A stretch of 64,000 bases of DNA from Persicaria tinctoria (lineage: Eukaryota; Streptophyta; Magnoliopsida; Caryophyllales; Polygonaceae), in assembly GCA_037127255.1 (NCBI GenBank), contig JBANSL010000009.1, positions 27,472,475 through 27,536,474 of the forward strand. The letters are read 5' to 3'. Below the pieces are notes generated by a model. That model was not told where the DNA came from and made no database searches. It saw only the letters and a program-made list of their open reading frames with translations. This document shows, piece by piece, positions 33,541 through 45,223 of this stretch. The translations under genes and the position numbers were made by a program. Each line of letters begins with the position of its first letter. Within the stretch, counting starts at the first letter, position 1.

Positions 33541-34702
33541 TCCATTGTGGTTAATGGAACCTTTGGTCCCCCATATAGCGATTGGGACCCCCTGCGTAAG
33601 CTACCTCCTCGTGGGTTTCTACCATCCTGACTTGCTCTGTATGTGGGCACTCTGTAGTGGTGTGCCGTTGTGAGCCACATTCAATGCAGGGTTGGTTGAC
33701 ATAAAGATACTTGACTTGCTTGAGGAGCTTGCGATTCTGATCTATGTCGTACTGCTCTTTGACATCTCGATCAATTTTCTTAGGAGGCTCACAAAGGGGC
33801 ATGGATGGGGCTGACCTAGCATAGGCATTCTCGTCATAGTTTGTCGGAGCCCCATACTTATTGTCGAAGTTGGTGAGTTTGTCGAGGGTAGCCCATGCGT
33901 CAGCTGGTGGCATCGTCAGATACTCATAATGAGTATAATGGTTGATCCTATCCTTAACGGTCAGATCAAGAGAATTGTACAAGATCTCCTGAACGACATA
34001 GGGTGGATGCCCGTGTGTAGGGCAGGATCGCAGTAGATCCTTGTATCGTTCACATGCTTTAGCTAGCGGCTCCCCAGGCTTCTGCTTGAAAGCTATAATT
34101 TTCTGGCGGAGGATCGTTGTCTTGGCAAGAGGAAAGAATTTATTAAGAAATCCCTGCCTTACCTCAGCCCATGTTGTGAGGGATCATGGAGTCAGTCCTT
34201 CAGGCAACTTCAATGTTGGACCGGCAAGAGACCAACAAAAAGCTTTCATCTTGACATCTTCCAGAGTAGTACCTTCGGCAAGAGTATGGCACATATCAGA
34301 AAAATTGGTAATATGTTCAAGAGGGCATTCATTAAACCTTCCGTAAAAAGCATTATTTTTAATTTCAATAAGGAAGGTAGTGCGAATCTCAATTTTTTTT
34401 TCAGGGATTAGAATAACCGATTCAGGCACGACAAGAGTCGGGTGCATGTAATCCTCAACCGTGGTAGGGAATTAGGCAAGCTCAGCTTCTGCCTGCCTCC
34501 TCAGTTCGGCTTCCCGCTCATTGCGTGCTCTCTCAGCGGTGAGAGCAGTGTTTTTGGCTTCTATCTCTGCTCGAAGCCTCTCTATCAGTTGTGCTTGTGT
34601 TTCTGCGGCCGCCATGGCTCTTTTCAATTTAGCGTGGATGTGTATAAGACGTTTTGGATCGTCTAAGGCGTCAAACACAGGTTGTTGACCAGAACGGCGC
34701 AT
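33541..34702 (-). pseudogene. gag: Element D gag
   Basis: ATG is the complement of 34700-34702 (MRRSGQQPVFDALDDPKRL). Coiled N-terminus to a stop at about 34472, capsid-like region HPTLVVPESVILIPEK to EGLTP (34447-34184), another stop, then IQEILYNSLDLT-like and MPLCEPPKKIDRDV segments. The zinc knuckle CIECGSQRHTTTEC is intact at about 33655-33700. Several stops make it non-coding today. Confidence 0.85.
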
Positions 34703-34761
34703 ACACTCCAAAATCAAAACTTAAAGGAAAACGTGAGATCTAACTACCTAAGGCGCGAATG

Positions 34762-34788
34762 ATTGCTTCCCCGGCAACGACACCAATT
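34762..34788 (-). other. Primer-binding site of element D
   Basis: On the minus strand AATTGGTGTCGTTGCCGGGG, directly after the LTR end CTCCTACATCA. Confidence 0.75.
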
Positions 34789-36435
34789 TGATGTAGGAGG
34801 AAATCGAGTTCAATAAATAAGAATATAAACCAAACCGTATTCTGCCCACGCAAATAATTACAAGACCTCCTCTTGATGTAGCAACGGGAAGTCAGGATCG
34901 ATCCTCAAGGAAGCTCATCAGCGGATCCTATGCAGAGGCAAATCTCACAGATGGTGATCGACCTCAGGGGTACTCGACCTCGACTAGGTGGTAGTCGACA
35001 GGGGTTAGTACAGTCGATTTCGAGTAACAGAAGACGCTGGGATGTGGTCGACGTCAACAAGCCCTACTCGACGTCGAGTAGGATGGTCGTGGTCGAGTAA
35101 GTGGTCGGGTACTACAGAGACACAAGCAAAAACGATCTTGCTCGATCGAAGATGAGTAGTCGACGTCGACTAGGGTCTAGTCGAAGTCGAGTAGAAACAG
35201 TAACTAAACGAATGCAAATCTCGAACTTTGAACAATGAATGAAAAAGACTTCCAAGATTGGGTTTTGCAACAACGATAAGCAAACATGCATAAGGCAAGA
35301 GAAATAACGATAATCATGCAAATCGCATCGAAGGAACAAGCTTTCGCCTTTTCCAACAATCGGATAACTTTCTCAAGAAATTCTAATTGGAACTACCGAT
35401 TTTATGTTTATAATCCAAGTTGTTATCATTGATCTCTATTAAGTAGGTAATAAACACATAAAAGGTAGTAGATGCTCAAAACATAATAAAGATCGGATTT
35501 TTACCTCAAACATGCATGGCTATCGTCGCGCTCGCCCCGACCCTAGAAGTGGGTGGACTACTCGCTCTTCATCGCAGGGAAACTCATCAATAATGAAAGG
35601 AAAAAAATTTGCATTAATAAACTAAACAGAGCTTACAACCGATCGAAGCTAACTTGCTTTCGCTCCTTCACTCCTCTTGGCTTCCACTCTCTCTCTACTC
35701 TACTTCCTTCTAGAATTGAATGTGTGATGGAATGAATAAAAATCAGCCTTATAGGCTTTATTTATAGGCTTCCAGTCCTTGCTAATCAAGGAAGGAAAGT
35801 ATATCTAATTTCTAAAGTTAAAACTTAAGTAAAAGAGAACATTTATCTAAAAGGAAAACTATCTAAATATCTTCAAGTGGATAAAATCCTTCTCCCATAG
35901 ATAGATCTTGATAGAACATGATGGATCTAGCCTTGCTTCGTGCCCAAGTTGTCCACATGTGCTCGGAATGGCCCAACAGACTCACGGCCCAAAATCCCGT
36001 AGTCGACTTCGAGTAGAGCCTGGTCGACTTTGAGTAGCTTGTACTCGACTTCGAATAATCTTAAGCTTGTCGAGTGCTTCTCCTCGTCGAGCTCGGGTAA
36101 CGCTCAGTTCTAGTCGACCTCGAGTAAAGCGTATTCGATGTCGAGTACGGCTCGTGCTCGAGTTGTCTTCTTCTTCTGTCCTCGATCAAGTCTACTTCAG
36201 CTGTAGTCGACTTCAAGTAAGGCCTGGTCGAAGTCGAGTAGAATCCCGTCCTTTGGTTTCGTCTCAGAATGACTCCAAATTCTGCAATATTAAACCAAAA
36301 CTTGTGTAGACCTCTATTTTTGACAAATAAGCATATACTACACAAATTCGACATATTCCCAACCCGAAATATGCAAAGTACTTAGAATGAGGAGCTAAAA
36401 TGTGTACAGAAATATGGCATAAAACATGGACATCA
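34789..36435 (-). repeat. 5' LTR of element D
   Basis: On the minus strand TGATGTCCATGTTTTATGCC to CTCCTACATCA, 1647 bp. TCGA-NN-TCGA clusters at about 36000-36245 (upstream of TATA) and 34960-35195 (downstream), with CG, CT/AG and AG centres such as TCGACGTCGA and TCGACTTCGA. Confidence 0.88.
35759..35766 (-). promoter_or_regulatory. TATA box of element D LTR
   Basis: Minus-strand TATAAATA in AGCCTATAAATAAAGCCTAT. Confidence 0.65.
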
Positions 36436-37100
36436 AGAGGCATGGGCTACTATCGAAAGGCTAACCAACTTCGACAACACCTACGGGGGTCCTGCGAATT
36501 ACGACGAGAACACCTACGCAAGGCCAACCCCATCCATGCCCCTCTATGAGCCCTCTAAGGAGATTGATCCCGATGTCAAGAAGCAGTTCTATAAGGATCA
36601 GAATCGCAAGCTCCTCAAGCAAGTAAAGTTTCTTTCTGTCAACTAGCCCTGCTTTTAATGTGGGTCACATCGAGACACCACACTAGAATGCCCACAAACA
36701 AAGCATAACAGGTTGGCAGAAACGCATGAGGAGGTAGCTTACGCGGGGGGTCCCAATCGCCATATGGGGGACCAAAAATTCTATCAGCCACAGTGGAACC
36801 AAGGTGCCCCTAGGAACCCCCCACCATACAGAGCTCCAGGACATCCTAAAAGGGACCAGCAGAACGATGATTTACAAATAGTCCTCGATGAGATGAGAAG
36901 GAACCAGGCACAACATCAGCAATCCAACAACGCCATCCAGACTCAACTCCATAGCCTCAATACACGATTTGGGGAGATGGACATCTCGAAGAAGAACATA
37001 GAGACCCTAACGGGTCAACTCGCGCAACAAATCCCAAGAAAAGTCGGAAAGCTCCTTGGGCATACAGATCCAAATCCTAAGGGGCAATCCAGATAAGTAG
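36436..37100 (+). pseudogene. gag: Element F gag, C-terminal part
   Basis: Begins in the segment AWATIERLTNFDNTYGGPAN. It continues with MPLYEPSKEIDPDVKKQF and a broken zinc knuckle: a stop replaces one spacer residue and the His is Asp (CGSHRDTTLEC). From 36713 the tail is open (AYAGGPNRHMGDQKFYQPQW, SLNTRFGEMDISKKNIE) to 37096. The N-terminal half is outside the window. Confidence 0.8.
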
Positions 37101-37694
37101 CTGCTATAAAATTGAGGAGCGAGCACCAATTACATAAGCCAGAGTTCAAAAAGGAGAAAGACAAAGATGAGAGTCCACTCGATATCGAGCAAAACTTAGT
37201 CGACGTCTACCAATCTACTCGACGTCGAGTAGATTTACCCGAAGTCGTCCGGCCCCACATCGACAAGGAAGCTTCTGCTCTACAACAGCAATTGACGTTG
37301 ACTATTGTAGTCAATGTCGAGGACACCCCAGTCGACATCAAGGACTCTATAACACCTCCGACATCTGTTCTGGCTCCGAAACCTAAAAAGGCGCTTCTTT
37401 CCCTTCCAAGGAGCTGAAAGATCCCATTGCAAGTAGGTTTAAACAATTTGTTAAGATGCTTCAGGAACTAAATGTTTCAATTCCTTTTACAGAAGCTCTT
37501 CAAGAGATGCCTACATATGTCAAGTTCCTTAAGAAGATCCTCAGCAACAAGCGATCAATCACTGAAATCGCCAACGATTGCAAAAGGATGGATTTCCTTG
37601 AGAAGAGACCTGACCCTAGTAAGTTTTCTATTACTGTGAGATTTGGACAGTATAAATATGAGGCATTGTGTGATTTAGGAGAAAGTGTGAGCAT
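37101..37694 (+). pseudogene. Element F linker and protease, first part
   Basis: The linker at 37170-37340 has words such as TCGATATCGA and TCGACGTCGA. A frameshift lies at about 37400-37440. The protease reads FSITVRFGQYKYEALCDLG with Glu instead of Ala in the active-site loop (DLGES). The reading is cut at 37694 by element G. Confidence 0.8.
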
Positions 37695-38179
37695 TGTTGA
37701 TAGGAGGAAATCGAGTATGCAAAATAGAATGTAAATAAAATAAGGCAAACCAGATTCCGTCCCTTGCAAATAATTACAAGACTTCCTCCCGATGCAGCAG
37801 TGGGAAGTCAGGATCGATCCACGAGGAAGCGTGTCAGCGGATCCTAGTCAGCGGATCCGAGGAGGGTGTAGAGCCGGGTTCTTCGTCTTCAGCTTCTCGA
37901 CATAGGCTTCTCGATCCTGGCAGGTGTCTAGGCATGGCTTGTTGAGATCGACTAGGGTTTGTCGATGTCGAGTAGCTTTGTGCTCCGGTTCTCGCTTCTT
38001 GATTTTCTCCGAAATGGTTCCATATTCTGCGATATTAAACAGAAACTTATGTTGATCTCCATTTCTGACAAATAAGCATATACTACATAAATCCGACATA
38101 TTCCCCACCCGAAATATGCAAAATGTAAAGAATATGGAACTGAAATATGCATTAAGACATGGTTACTTTGGAGACATCA
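37695..38179 (-). repeat. 3' LTR of element G, promoter deleted
   Basis: 485 bp against 1947 bp for its partner. The joint near 37845-37862 reads GTCAGCGGATCC twice in tandem, then GAGGAGGGTG; the partner has the end of a TCGA-word cluster there (CTCGAGAAGGGTG). TATA and most TCGA words are lost. Confidence 0.88.
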
Positions 38180-39950
38180 AATCACCCCATACTTTGACTT
38201 GCTTGTCCTCAAGCAATAACTAAACAATAACCAAGACCCACAACACATCCTTCAAGTCTTCGCCTTTTGTCAAAAGCAACATCTCAAGCAGTAGCAATGT
38301 AAGACAAGTGAATTTAACATCATCACACATATCATATGCATCTACCAAACTCTCCTATTTATTTTAATGAAGTGTGTAACCTTTCAAACTTTCTCAACCT
38401 CTCCAAAGTATGCATCTTGCAAATAATGAAAGAAATAAGGTAAATTTGGCTCATGCACTTTATTCTCAAATATATATACTTTTTTTCTTTCTTTTTTTTC
38501 GTATTTTTTTTTCTTCGAAAATAAAAAACCAAATAACACTAATAGTGCATTTATAATGTGAGCCAAAAATCCTTTTACATAATATGCATAGTAAGATAAA
38601 AATGTAAAACCAACCCATATCTCAATAATTTCAACAATCCTTCCTTCTTGAAATGCAACATAAGCTCATTCTTTCCACAAATCATTACTCCAACCAACTC
38701 TAAGTCTTAATTCCCAAATGGGGGTTAGGCTCAATTTGGCTAAGGATTATTGTGTGGAGTTCACAATAAAAGTCTTAGGCTAATGTTCTGGCTTCAAGCA
38801 GGGATAATGCAGGGTAGGTAAAGAGAGGATAAAATTGGCTTAAAAGGTGCCTCCATCATTTAATTCTCATCAACATAAACATATAAATGCATTGGTTTTG
38901 AATAACTATCACAACATTTAGAGATGCATAGGAAGAGTAAATACACTCAAGAAAGCAGAGGGATTTTTTTAATGTTCTCCCTATAAGACCAAAATTCTCA
39001 CTGGGACAATTTTTGTTGGATTTTAACCTTTAGCTTAGGATCATATGTGCTCAATTTCATCACAAGTTCACAATCCACATAAAAACCATTTTGAAGACTT
39101 AGGCTAAACCTTCCGAACATGCCATAGGATTTACATGATCAAGTCAATCATTATTCATCATCATAGGACATCTAAGTTAGGGTATAAAAACTAAAACAAT
39201 GCAAAAAATTTAAACATGCATATATTTTTTTTAATGCAAAAATCAAGACTAAAAGATTTAAAAAAGGGCATAAAATTTAAACATGAATGCATAATATAAA
39301 AATTAAAATTTCACCATGTAAAGCTAAAAGCAAGACTAACACATATGATAATGATAATGAGCCCTTCCCCCACTCCATACTTAAACATTACAGTTTCCTC
39401 ACTGTATAAAATCAAATAAAAATAAGAGTAAAGAAAGGAACTCACAGGATAACAAATCGAGGAGGGCGAATCAGGCATGTCGAGTAAATAAGCTTGTCGA
39501 TCTCGAGTACATGTTACTCGATCTCGAGTAGCTTTTCTGCGTCCAGTGGTTTTCTGAAGTCGAGGAGTTCCTGGTCTTGTCGATATCGAGTTGGCCTACT
39601 CGATATCGAGTAGTGTCTGGGCTGCTCCTCCTTGTCGTCGTCGACTTGGCCTTCGTCGATTCTGACTGTTTTCAGGGACTTCTTTATTCCACTTTTCGCG
39701 ATCCTTATATGCTTGCCGACCTAAAAGTGTTAGATTGCACAAGAACCAAGACTATCCACATGAAATATTCTAAAAGACATAAAATCAAAACCAAAAACAA
39801 AAACCAAAAAGTTCAAAAAGTCCCAAAATTCATAAAGTTCTATATACATGCTCTAGATTTTAGAGTCGTTAGGCCGACCTCTCCGTTTGCGCTCAAGGAT
39901 TATTAGTGTGGGGCCCGCTCATGCTTGGCCCTTCTCCTGGATCATCTAGG
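38180..39950 (-). other. Element G 3' UTR with a TCGA-word cluster
   Basis: Polypurine tract (minus-strand AAAGTATGGGGTGATT) at the left end. AT-rich, no coding support. A TCGA-NN-TCGA cluster lies at about 39475-39660 (TCGATCTCGA, TCGATATCGA), in the position where element F also has one. Confidence 0.75.
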
Positions 39951-40500
39951 TCCTAATGGTAGTATGCAAGCTTAGCTGACAGGTGGTCGCTTGCATCATC
40001 TCCTTTCTCTTTCTTCTTCTTCCTTCCAGCTCTTAGTTTTCGCAGATTCTCTCTCCACGGTGCCTTATCTCCCCTTAAATTATTGAAAATTTTCTTTATG
40101 GACTGAGGGGGAGTAGAATTCATACCTGAACTTACCTTTTCGGACCCAAAACAGAAATCTTTGGGCTTGGGGCTAATCGAGATCGAGTACTGCTGGTCGA
40201 CCTCGACTACAGGGACCCCATACTTAGGCTCTTGGAAAGTCAGTGGCTCAGCAGAGGTAGTCGATATCGACAAGGGCTTGTCGAGATCGAGTAGAAGCCT
40301 TGTCGAGATCGAGTTGGCTTGGTCGATCTCGAGTATAGTGTTGGCACCTTCCTCCGATGTTTGCTTGGTCCCGTGGTTGCTGATGCTTTTCACCTCCAGC
40401 CCGGAAATTTCCTCTTTTGCAGGGCCAAAAGAGAAATCCAAAACCTCATCGCCTATGGTGAAGGTGAGCGAGCGATTCTTAACACTAATTATGGTATCCG
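39951..40500 (-). pseudogene. Element G subfamily II C-terminal segment
   Basis: Minus-strand open stretch from 40441 to 39953, 162 codons: FSFGPAKEE start, a linker with EIDQ and DLDK words, then KPKDFCFGSEKVSSGM, NLRGDKAPWRENLRKL, a Lys run (GRKKKKEKG) and HLSAKLAYYHQDLDDP. The homologous stretch of element F is at 51816-52433. It takes the place of the integrase remnant of A, B and C. No known domain recognised; the basic tract suggests nucleic-acid binding, which is inference. Confidence 0.6.
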
Positions 40501-42106
40501 TAGTAGCTAAGAATGGTCTACCAAGAATAATAGGGCTAGTAGGATCTTCAGCACAGTCAATGATAAGAAATCCGCTGGAACAAAGAATTTCCCAACCTGG
40601 ACAGGGACGTTCTCAACTATACTTGTAGGGATGACCACGGTATTCTTTGCCATGTATAGCTTGGCATCCACAGGTTCTATGCATCCTATTTTGACCTTCC
40701 GCCAGATTGATAGAGGCATGATGCTCACACTTGCTCCTAAATCACATAGAGACTCATATTTATATTGTCCAAAACCCACAGTAACAGAAAACTTACCAGG
40801 GTCAGGTCTCTTTTCAGGGAAGTGGAGTACTTTGCATTCGCCTGCGATCTCTGAGATGGATCGCTTCTTGCTTAGAATTTCCTTCAGAAATTTGGCATAT
40901 CCAGGTGTCTCTTGCAGGGCTTCTGTAAAAGGAATAGAAACATTCAGTTCTTGCAACATATTAACAAATCTGGTAAACCTACCTGCAGTTGGATCTTTCT
41001 GTGGTTTAGAAGGAAAAGGCAGTGGCTTTTTCTGTTTCGGAGCCAGATCAGCTGTCGGAGGTGTTGCAGAGTGGTCGACGTCGGCCATATGCTGCTCCTC
41101 GATCTCGACCACGGGCTCCTTGACATCGAGTTGGGTGGTCTGCGCAGCGGAGTCCGAGCTCAGCTTCTGGTCTTGGTCGAGTAGCTTCTTGTCGAGGTCG
41201 AGTATGGTCTCCTCGAGATCGAGTAGATGTTGCTCTATCTCGAGTTGCTGCTCTGCCTTGCCTTGCTGTTTCCCGACCTCTGGCTCGTGTTCAGTTTGCC
41301 CAGGGAGCAGTCTAGACGGTCGTGGGATCTGTGCAGCGATTTGACCCATCTGGGTCTCTATTCCCCTTTTCCAGATGTCCAGTTCTCCAAATTTTGTAGT
41401 GATGTTCTGGAACTGGTTGTTGATGGTGCCCTGATTCCGACGCATCTCCTCAAGGATCAACTGCAGATTCCGACGCATCTCCTCAAGGATCAACTGCAGA
41501 TCATCCTTCTTTTGATCCCTTTTTCGATGTCCTATAGCTCTATAGGGTGGGGGATTCCTAGAAGGACCTTGGTTCCACTGTGGTTGATAGAACCTTTGAT
41601 CTCCCATGTATCGATTTGCCCCCCCTGCGTAAGCTGCCTCTTCATGTGTTTATGCCATTCTGACTTTCTCAGTGTGTGGGCACTCAGTAGTGGTGTGCCT
41701 CTGTGATCCGCATTCGATGGAAGGCTGATTGACAGATAGATATTTGACTTGCTTGAGGAGCTTGCGATTCTGGTCTCTGTAGAACTGCTCTCTGACATCT
41801 GGGTCGATCTCCTTTGCTGGCTCATAGAGTGGCATAGATGGTGCTGGCCTGGCATAGGAGATCTCCTCATAGTTTGCAGAAGACCCATATTTGTTGTCAT
41901 AAGTGGTGAGCTTGTCCAGCACACCCCAGGCGTCAATTGGTGGGATCGTCAGATACTCATAGCGAGTATAATGGTTGATTCTGTCCTTAGTGACTTGATC
42001 AAGAGAGTTGAAGAAGATCTCCTGAATGACGTTGGGTGGATGTCCATCAGTAGGGCAAGATCGCAACAGTTCTTTGTAGCGTTCCCATGCCTTTGCCAGC
42101 GGTTCC
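40501..42106 (-). pseudogene. Element G gag C-terminus, linker and protease
   Basis: Read leftwards from 42106: IQEIFFNSLDQVTKDRI, DAWGVLDKLTTYDN, a knuckle whose first Cys is Ser (PSIECGSQRHTTTEC), a stop near 41655, then a 366-codon open stretch 41607-40507 with Gag tail, linker (LEIEQHLLDLEETILDLDKK) and protease (FGQYKYESLCDLGASVSIM). Frame is lost near 40560, inside the PADFL segment before the last protease strand. It carries an in-frame 33-bp tandem duplication (41434-41499). Confidence 0.85.
41434..41499. repeat. 33-bp tandem duplication in element G gag tail
   Basis: Two adjacent identical units (41434-41466 and 41467-41499). Read on the minus strand they repeat NLQLILEEMRR, keeping the frame. 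Confidence 0.9.
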
Positions 42107-42489
42107 TGTTGTGAGCCTAATTTGTCATGTTTTACACTTACTTTTATATCGATTTCTGCACGCATTTCATACATTTGGGTTAGAACAATACAGAATCTGT
42201 GTCGTTTACACTTATTTGCAATATATGGAGATCTACACAAGTTCTGGTTATATTTCGCAGAAATCGGACGCACTTTGGAGCTTAAAGGAAACTCATGGAG
42301 AAGCCAAGAATGGTGCAGCTGGAGAAAAGGCCATTTTTCATCATTCTTCGTTCTGAATCAAGCTTTGATGTCTTCATGAGAGTTGTATCCCTCGGAAAGA
42401 TCTTTACAACGCATGGTCATATGCGTCAATCCGACGAACGAGGACTCGGGAAAGTGCGTTTCAAGAACAGAGCAGAAAGCTGAGAGAAC

Positions 42490-43050
42490 TCTACTCGAGA
42501 TCGACTAGCATCTACTCGATCTCGACGAGCCCTGGTCGAGCACACCTGGTCGAGTAGAGCTGATTGAGGACACCAGAGACAACCCGACTCTCGGAATCCT
42601 ACTCGATGTCGAGTAGCCTTGGTCGATATCGAGAAGCCATGTCCGGAGTCGACGAGCTTTGCCAAGCCGAGGACGAAGACGCAGACCACCTCTACTCGAT
42701 CTCGAGGAGGCTTAGTCGTGATCGACCACGCCTAGGAGCCTTGTCGAGCAGAGCCACCCGACCAAGCCAGCCAGTCGACGAATCCTACTCGATACAGAGT
42801 AGGGCTACTCGAGATCGACCAGACCTCCGAGCCATGTCCGAGGCTTGTCGAGCACACTTACCCGAGAAGACCTAGTCGACGGATCAATCCTACTCTAGGT
42901 CAACTAGGGCTACTCGAGGTCGACGAGCGCCAGGAGCCAAGACCGAGCCACATCGAGCAGAGCTAGCCGGGAAGTCCAGTCGACGATGAACCCTACGCGA
43001 GGTCGACGAGCCCTTGTCGAGGTCGAGTAGCCCAGTGTCCAGAAACGCGT
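42490..43050. repeat. Example TCGA-NN-TCGA cluster (LTR of element H, upstream of TATA)
   Basis: About 560 bp with words such as TCGAGATCGA, TCGATCTCGA, TCGATGTCGA and TCGAGGTCGA at irregular distances of about 15-60 bp, usually flanked as GTCGA..TCGAC or CTCGA..TCGAG. The spacers are unique sequence. Confidence 0.9.
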
Positions 43051-43297
43051 CGACGAGTGCCTGTCCGAGTAGAGTTGGGATTCCTTAGGGCCGAAGGAGG
43101 AAGATTCTATCCAAATCCATCAAGTTTTATCTATGGAAGACGCAATCTATCAACACATGAAGACTTACCTATTTAGATTTATCTTTTCCCTTTTAGATTT
43201 ATTTCCATTAAGAATTTTATTTATCTTTTAGCAAATTAGATATAATTTTAGATATAGATATAGATATTCTATCCTTGATTAGCAAGGGTTAGAAGCC

Positions 43298-43305
43298 TAT
43301 AAATA
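43298..43305 (+). promoter_or_regulatory. TATA box of element H 5' LTR
   Basis: TATAAATA in AAGCCTATAAATAAAGCCCT. Transcription would start about 30 bp downstream, near TTCATTCATTCC. Confidence 0.7.
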
Positions 43306-44330
43306 AAGCCCTAGGGGCTCAGTTTCATTCATTCCAAGTCACACACAATTCAATTTCAGAGGAAGACAAGTAGTTCCACAAAGACAGTTTAGGGAGTTCG
43401 AAGGTTTTAGGGTTTTGGCATTCGACGAGAGTTGGATTGCCGGGATTGTAAAGTCTTTGAATTTAGTTTAATGCAAGTTGTTTTCTTTCAATCGATGATG
43501 TCTGAGTTTGCAATGAAGAGCAAGTAGTCCACCCACTTCTAGGGTTGGGGCGAGCCCGACGATAGCCATGCATATTTGAGGTAAAGATCCGACCTTTATC
43601 ATGTTTTGAGCATTTTCCTACTTGTTGATGTGTTTATTGCCCATCTAATGGAGATCCATGCTAACAACTTGGATTATAAACATAAAATCGGTAGAGACAA
43701 TTAGGGTTTCTTGAGAGAGTTGTCTAATTGTTGGAAAAGGCGAAAGCTTAATCCTTTAATGCGATTCACATGATTATCTGTTTGGTTCTACCTTATGCAT
43801 GTTTGGTTATTGTCGTTGCAAACCCCAATCTTGGAAGTTCTTTTACATTAAGTTTAGTCGAAACCCTAAAAAGCATTTGTTTTTACTTTCTTTATTTTTA
43901 TTCGTTTTTGTTCCCTGTCTACTCGATCTCGACCAACTGTGGTCGACCTCGAGTTGCTGATTCTCGACCTAGAGTCGTTGTTGCTTACCTGTGCAGAAAC
44001 TCGACAAGCCCAACCCGAAGTCGACGAGAACCGTATTCGACCTCGAGTAACCTCTTGTCGAGGTCGAGTAGCTTTTGTCGAGAACTCTGCCCTGTTCGAC
44101 TGTCCGAGCTTCTGTCGACTAACCCCTTTTGTCGAGCTCGAGGACTTCTGTGGTCGACTTTCGTGAGATTCTCCGCTGCCTAGGATCTGCTGACACGCTT
44201 CCTCGTGGATCGATCATGACTTCCCGCTGCTACATCAGGAGGAGGTCTTGTAATTATTTGCAAGGGACGGAATCTGGTTTGCTGTGATTTATTTATATTT
44301 TATTGCAAGTCTCGATTTCCTCCTACAACA

Positions 44331-44352
44331 AATTGGCGTCGTTGCCGGGGAA
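44331..44352 (+). other. Primer-binding site of element H
   Basis: AATTGGCGTCGTTGCCGGGG directly after the LTR. Confidence 0.8.
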
Positions 44353-44413
44353 GCCATCATTCGCACCTTAGGTAGTCAGTTCTCACTTTTCTTTTGAGTT
44401 ACTTCGCAGGTGT

Positions 44414-45223
44414 ATGCGCCGTTCTGGTCAACCACCTGAGTGTGACACATTAGATGATCTGGAACATGTCCTACACATCCATTCTAAACTGAAAAGAGCC
44501 ATGGCGGCCGAAGAAACACCAGAACAACTGATACAGAGGCTTAGGACAGAACTAGCCACCAAGGATACTGCTCTCGCCGCTGAGAGAGCAGGAAGGGAAC
44601 AGGCAGAAGCCGAGCTTGTGTTGCGTAGACGGGAACATTGCGCTAAATCGCCCAAATCAACAATAACAAGTTGGTTCGACAATGTCCCCTTCTATGAGCC
44701 AGTCCACATCCAAAACCTGAACTCGACATATACACATTCTGGAGGAACTGATCCAGAAACACTAGCCGAAATCGTCTGTACCACAGAAACACAGAAAGCG
44801 GACATTGGTGCCAAGAGTATTACAAGATCGCTTTTACCTTACAAGGTGAAGGCCATCCCCGATGATTTTGAGCAACCGATGTTCATATTCAAGTATGGGG
44901 TCCTAGCAAAGTGGCATGAAGCTCCGCATGATGAGGTGGAAATATCTCTTCCCACTCCATCGTTTTGCTGTGGTGGAGACGCGGAACCAAGTCAACCTAT
45001 GAAGCGGAAGAGGTATGATGATGAGGTATGTATATTTTCTTTATATCTTCCTTTATGCATGCCAGCTGGAGCCCAGGAAGATAAATGGGTGGAGTCATGG
45101 AGCATTCACTCAGGGAGATTTAAGCTTCTTCACATGATGCCCCCAGATGACATCACACGCTTCCCACCACCGGAGGAACCACCAGATCCACCTATACCTC
45201 CGGACAAAGATGAGCCAGGCTAA
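44414..45223 (+). CDS. Element H chimeric ORF: Gag N-terminus fused to unrecognised protein
   Basis: ATG at 44414 is in the same place as the gag start of every other copy. Residues 1 to about 72 are the family's Gag N-terminal coiled segment (MRRSGQPPECDTLDDLEHVL, AAERAGREQAEAELVL). After that the capsid domain is replaced. Residues of about 75-165 (STITSWFDNVPFYEPVHIQN, FEQPMFIFKYGV) match nothing I recognise. A Lys/Arg patch, PMKRKRYDDE, follows at about 195. The end is Pro/Asp-rich (PPPEEPPDPPIPPDKDEPG), with TAA at 45221-45223 where other copies end their integrase remnant. No stop in 269 codons. It could be a recruited gene fragment or a strongly diverged linker. Confidence 0.7.
   Translation: MRRSGQPPECDTLDDLEHVLHIHSKLKRAMAAEETPEQLIQRLRTELATKDTALAAERAGREQAEAELVLRRREHCAKSPKSTITSWFDNVPFYEPVHIQNLNSTYTHSGGTDPETLAEIVCTTETQKADIGAKSITRSLLPYKVKAIPDDFEQPMFIFKYGVLAKWHEAPHDEVEISLPTPSFCCGGDAEPSQPMKRKRYDDEVCIFSLYLPLCMPAGAQEDKWVESWSIHSGRFKLLHMMPPDDITRFPPPEEPPDPPIPPDKDEPG

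Larger units (their letters stand above)
32728..36435 (-). mobile_element. Element D: minus-strand Athila-like element, 5' part
   Basis: 5' LTR at 34789-36435, then leftward primer site, Gag, linker and the beginning of protease, cut at 32728 by the A/B insertion. The rest of D must lie left of the window. Its LTR termini are TGATG and CATCA rather than TGTTG and CAACA, so it belongs to a different LTR lineage. It lies in element F's gag; the right target copy would be AGAGG (36436-36440). Confidence 0.85.
42107..44330 (+). repeat. 5' LTR of element H
   Basis: TGTTGTGAGCCTAATTTGTC to CTCCTACAACA. TCGA-NN-TCGA clusters at about 42490-43050 (upstream of TATA, over a dozen words) and 43915-44160 (downstream). 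Confidence 0.95.

Noticed and set aside
42490..43050. CRISPR-like array of short repeats with unique spacers
   Set aside because: Repeats are only 10 bp with a variable centre, spacing is irregular, and they lie in plant LTRs. There are no cas genes.
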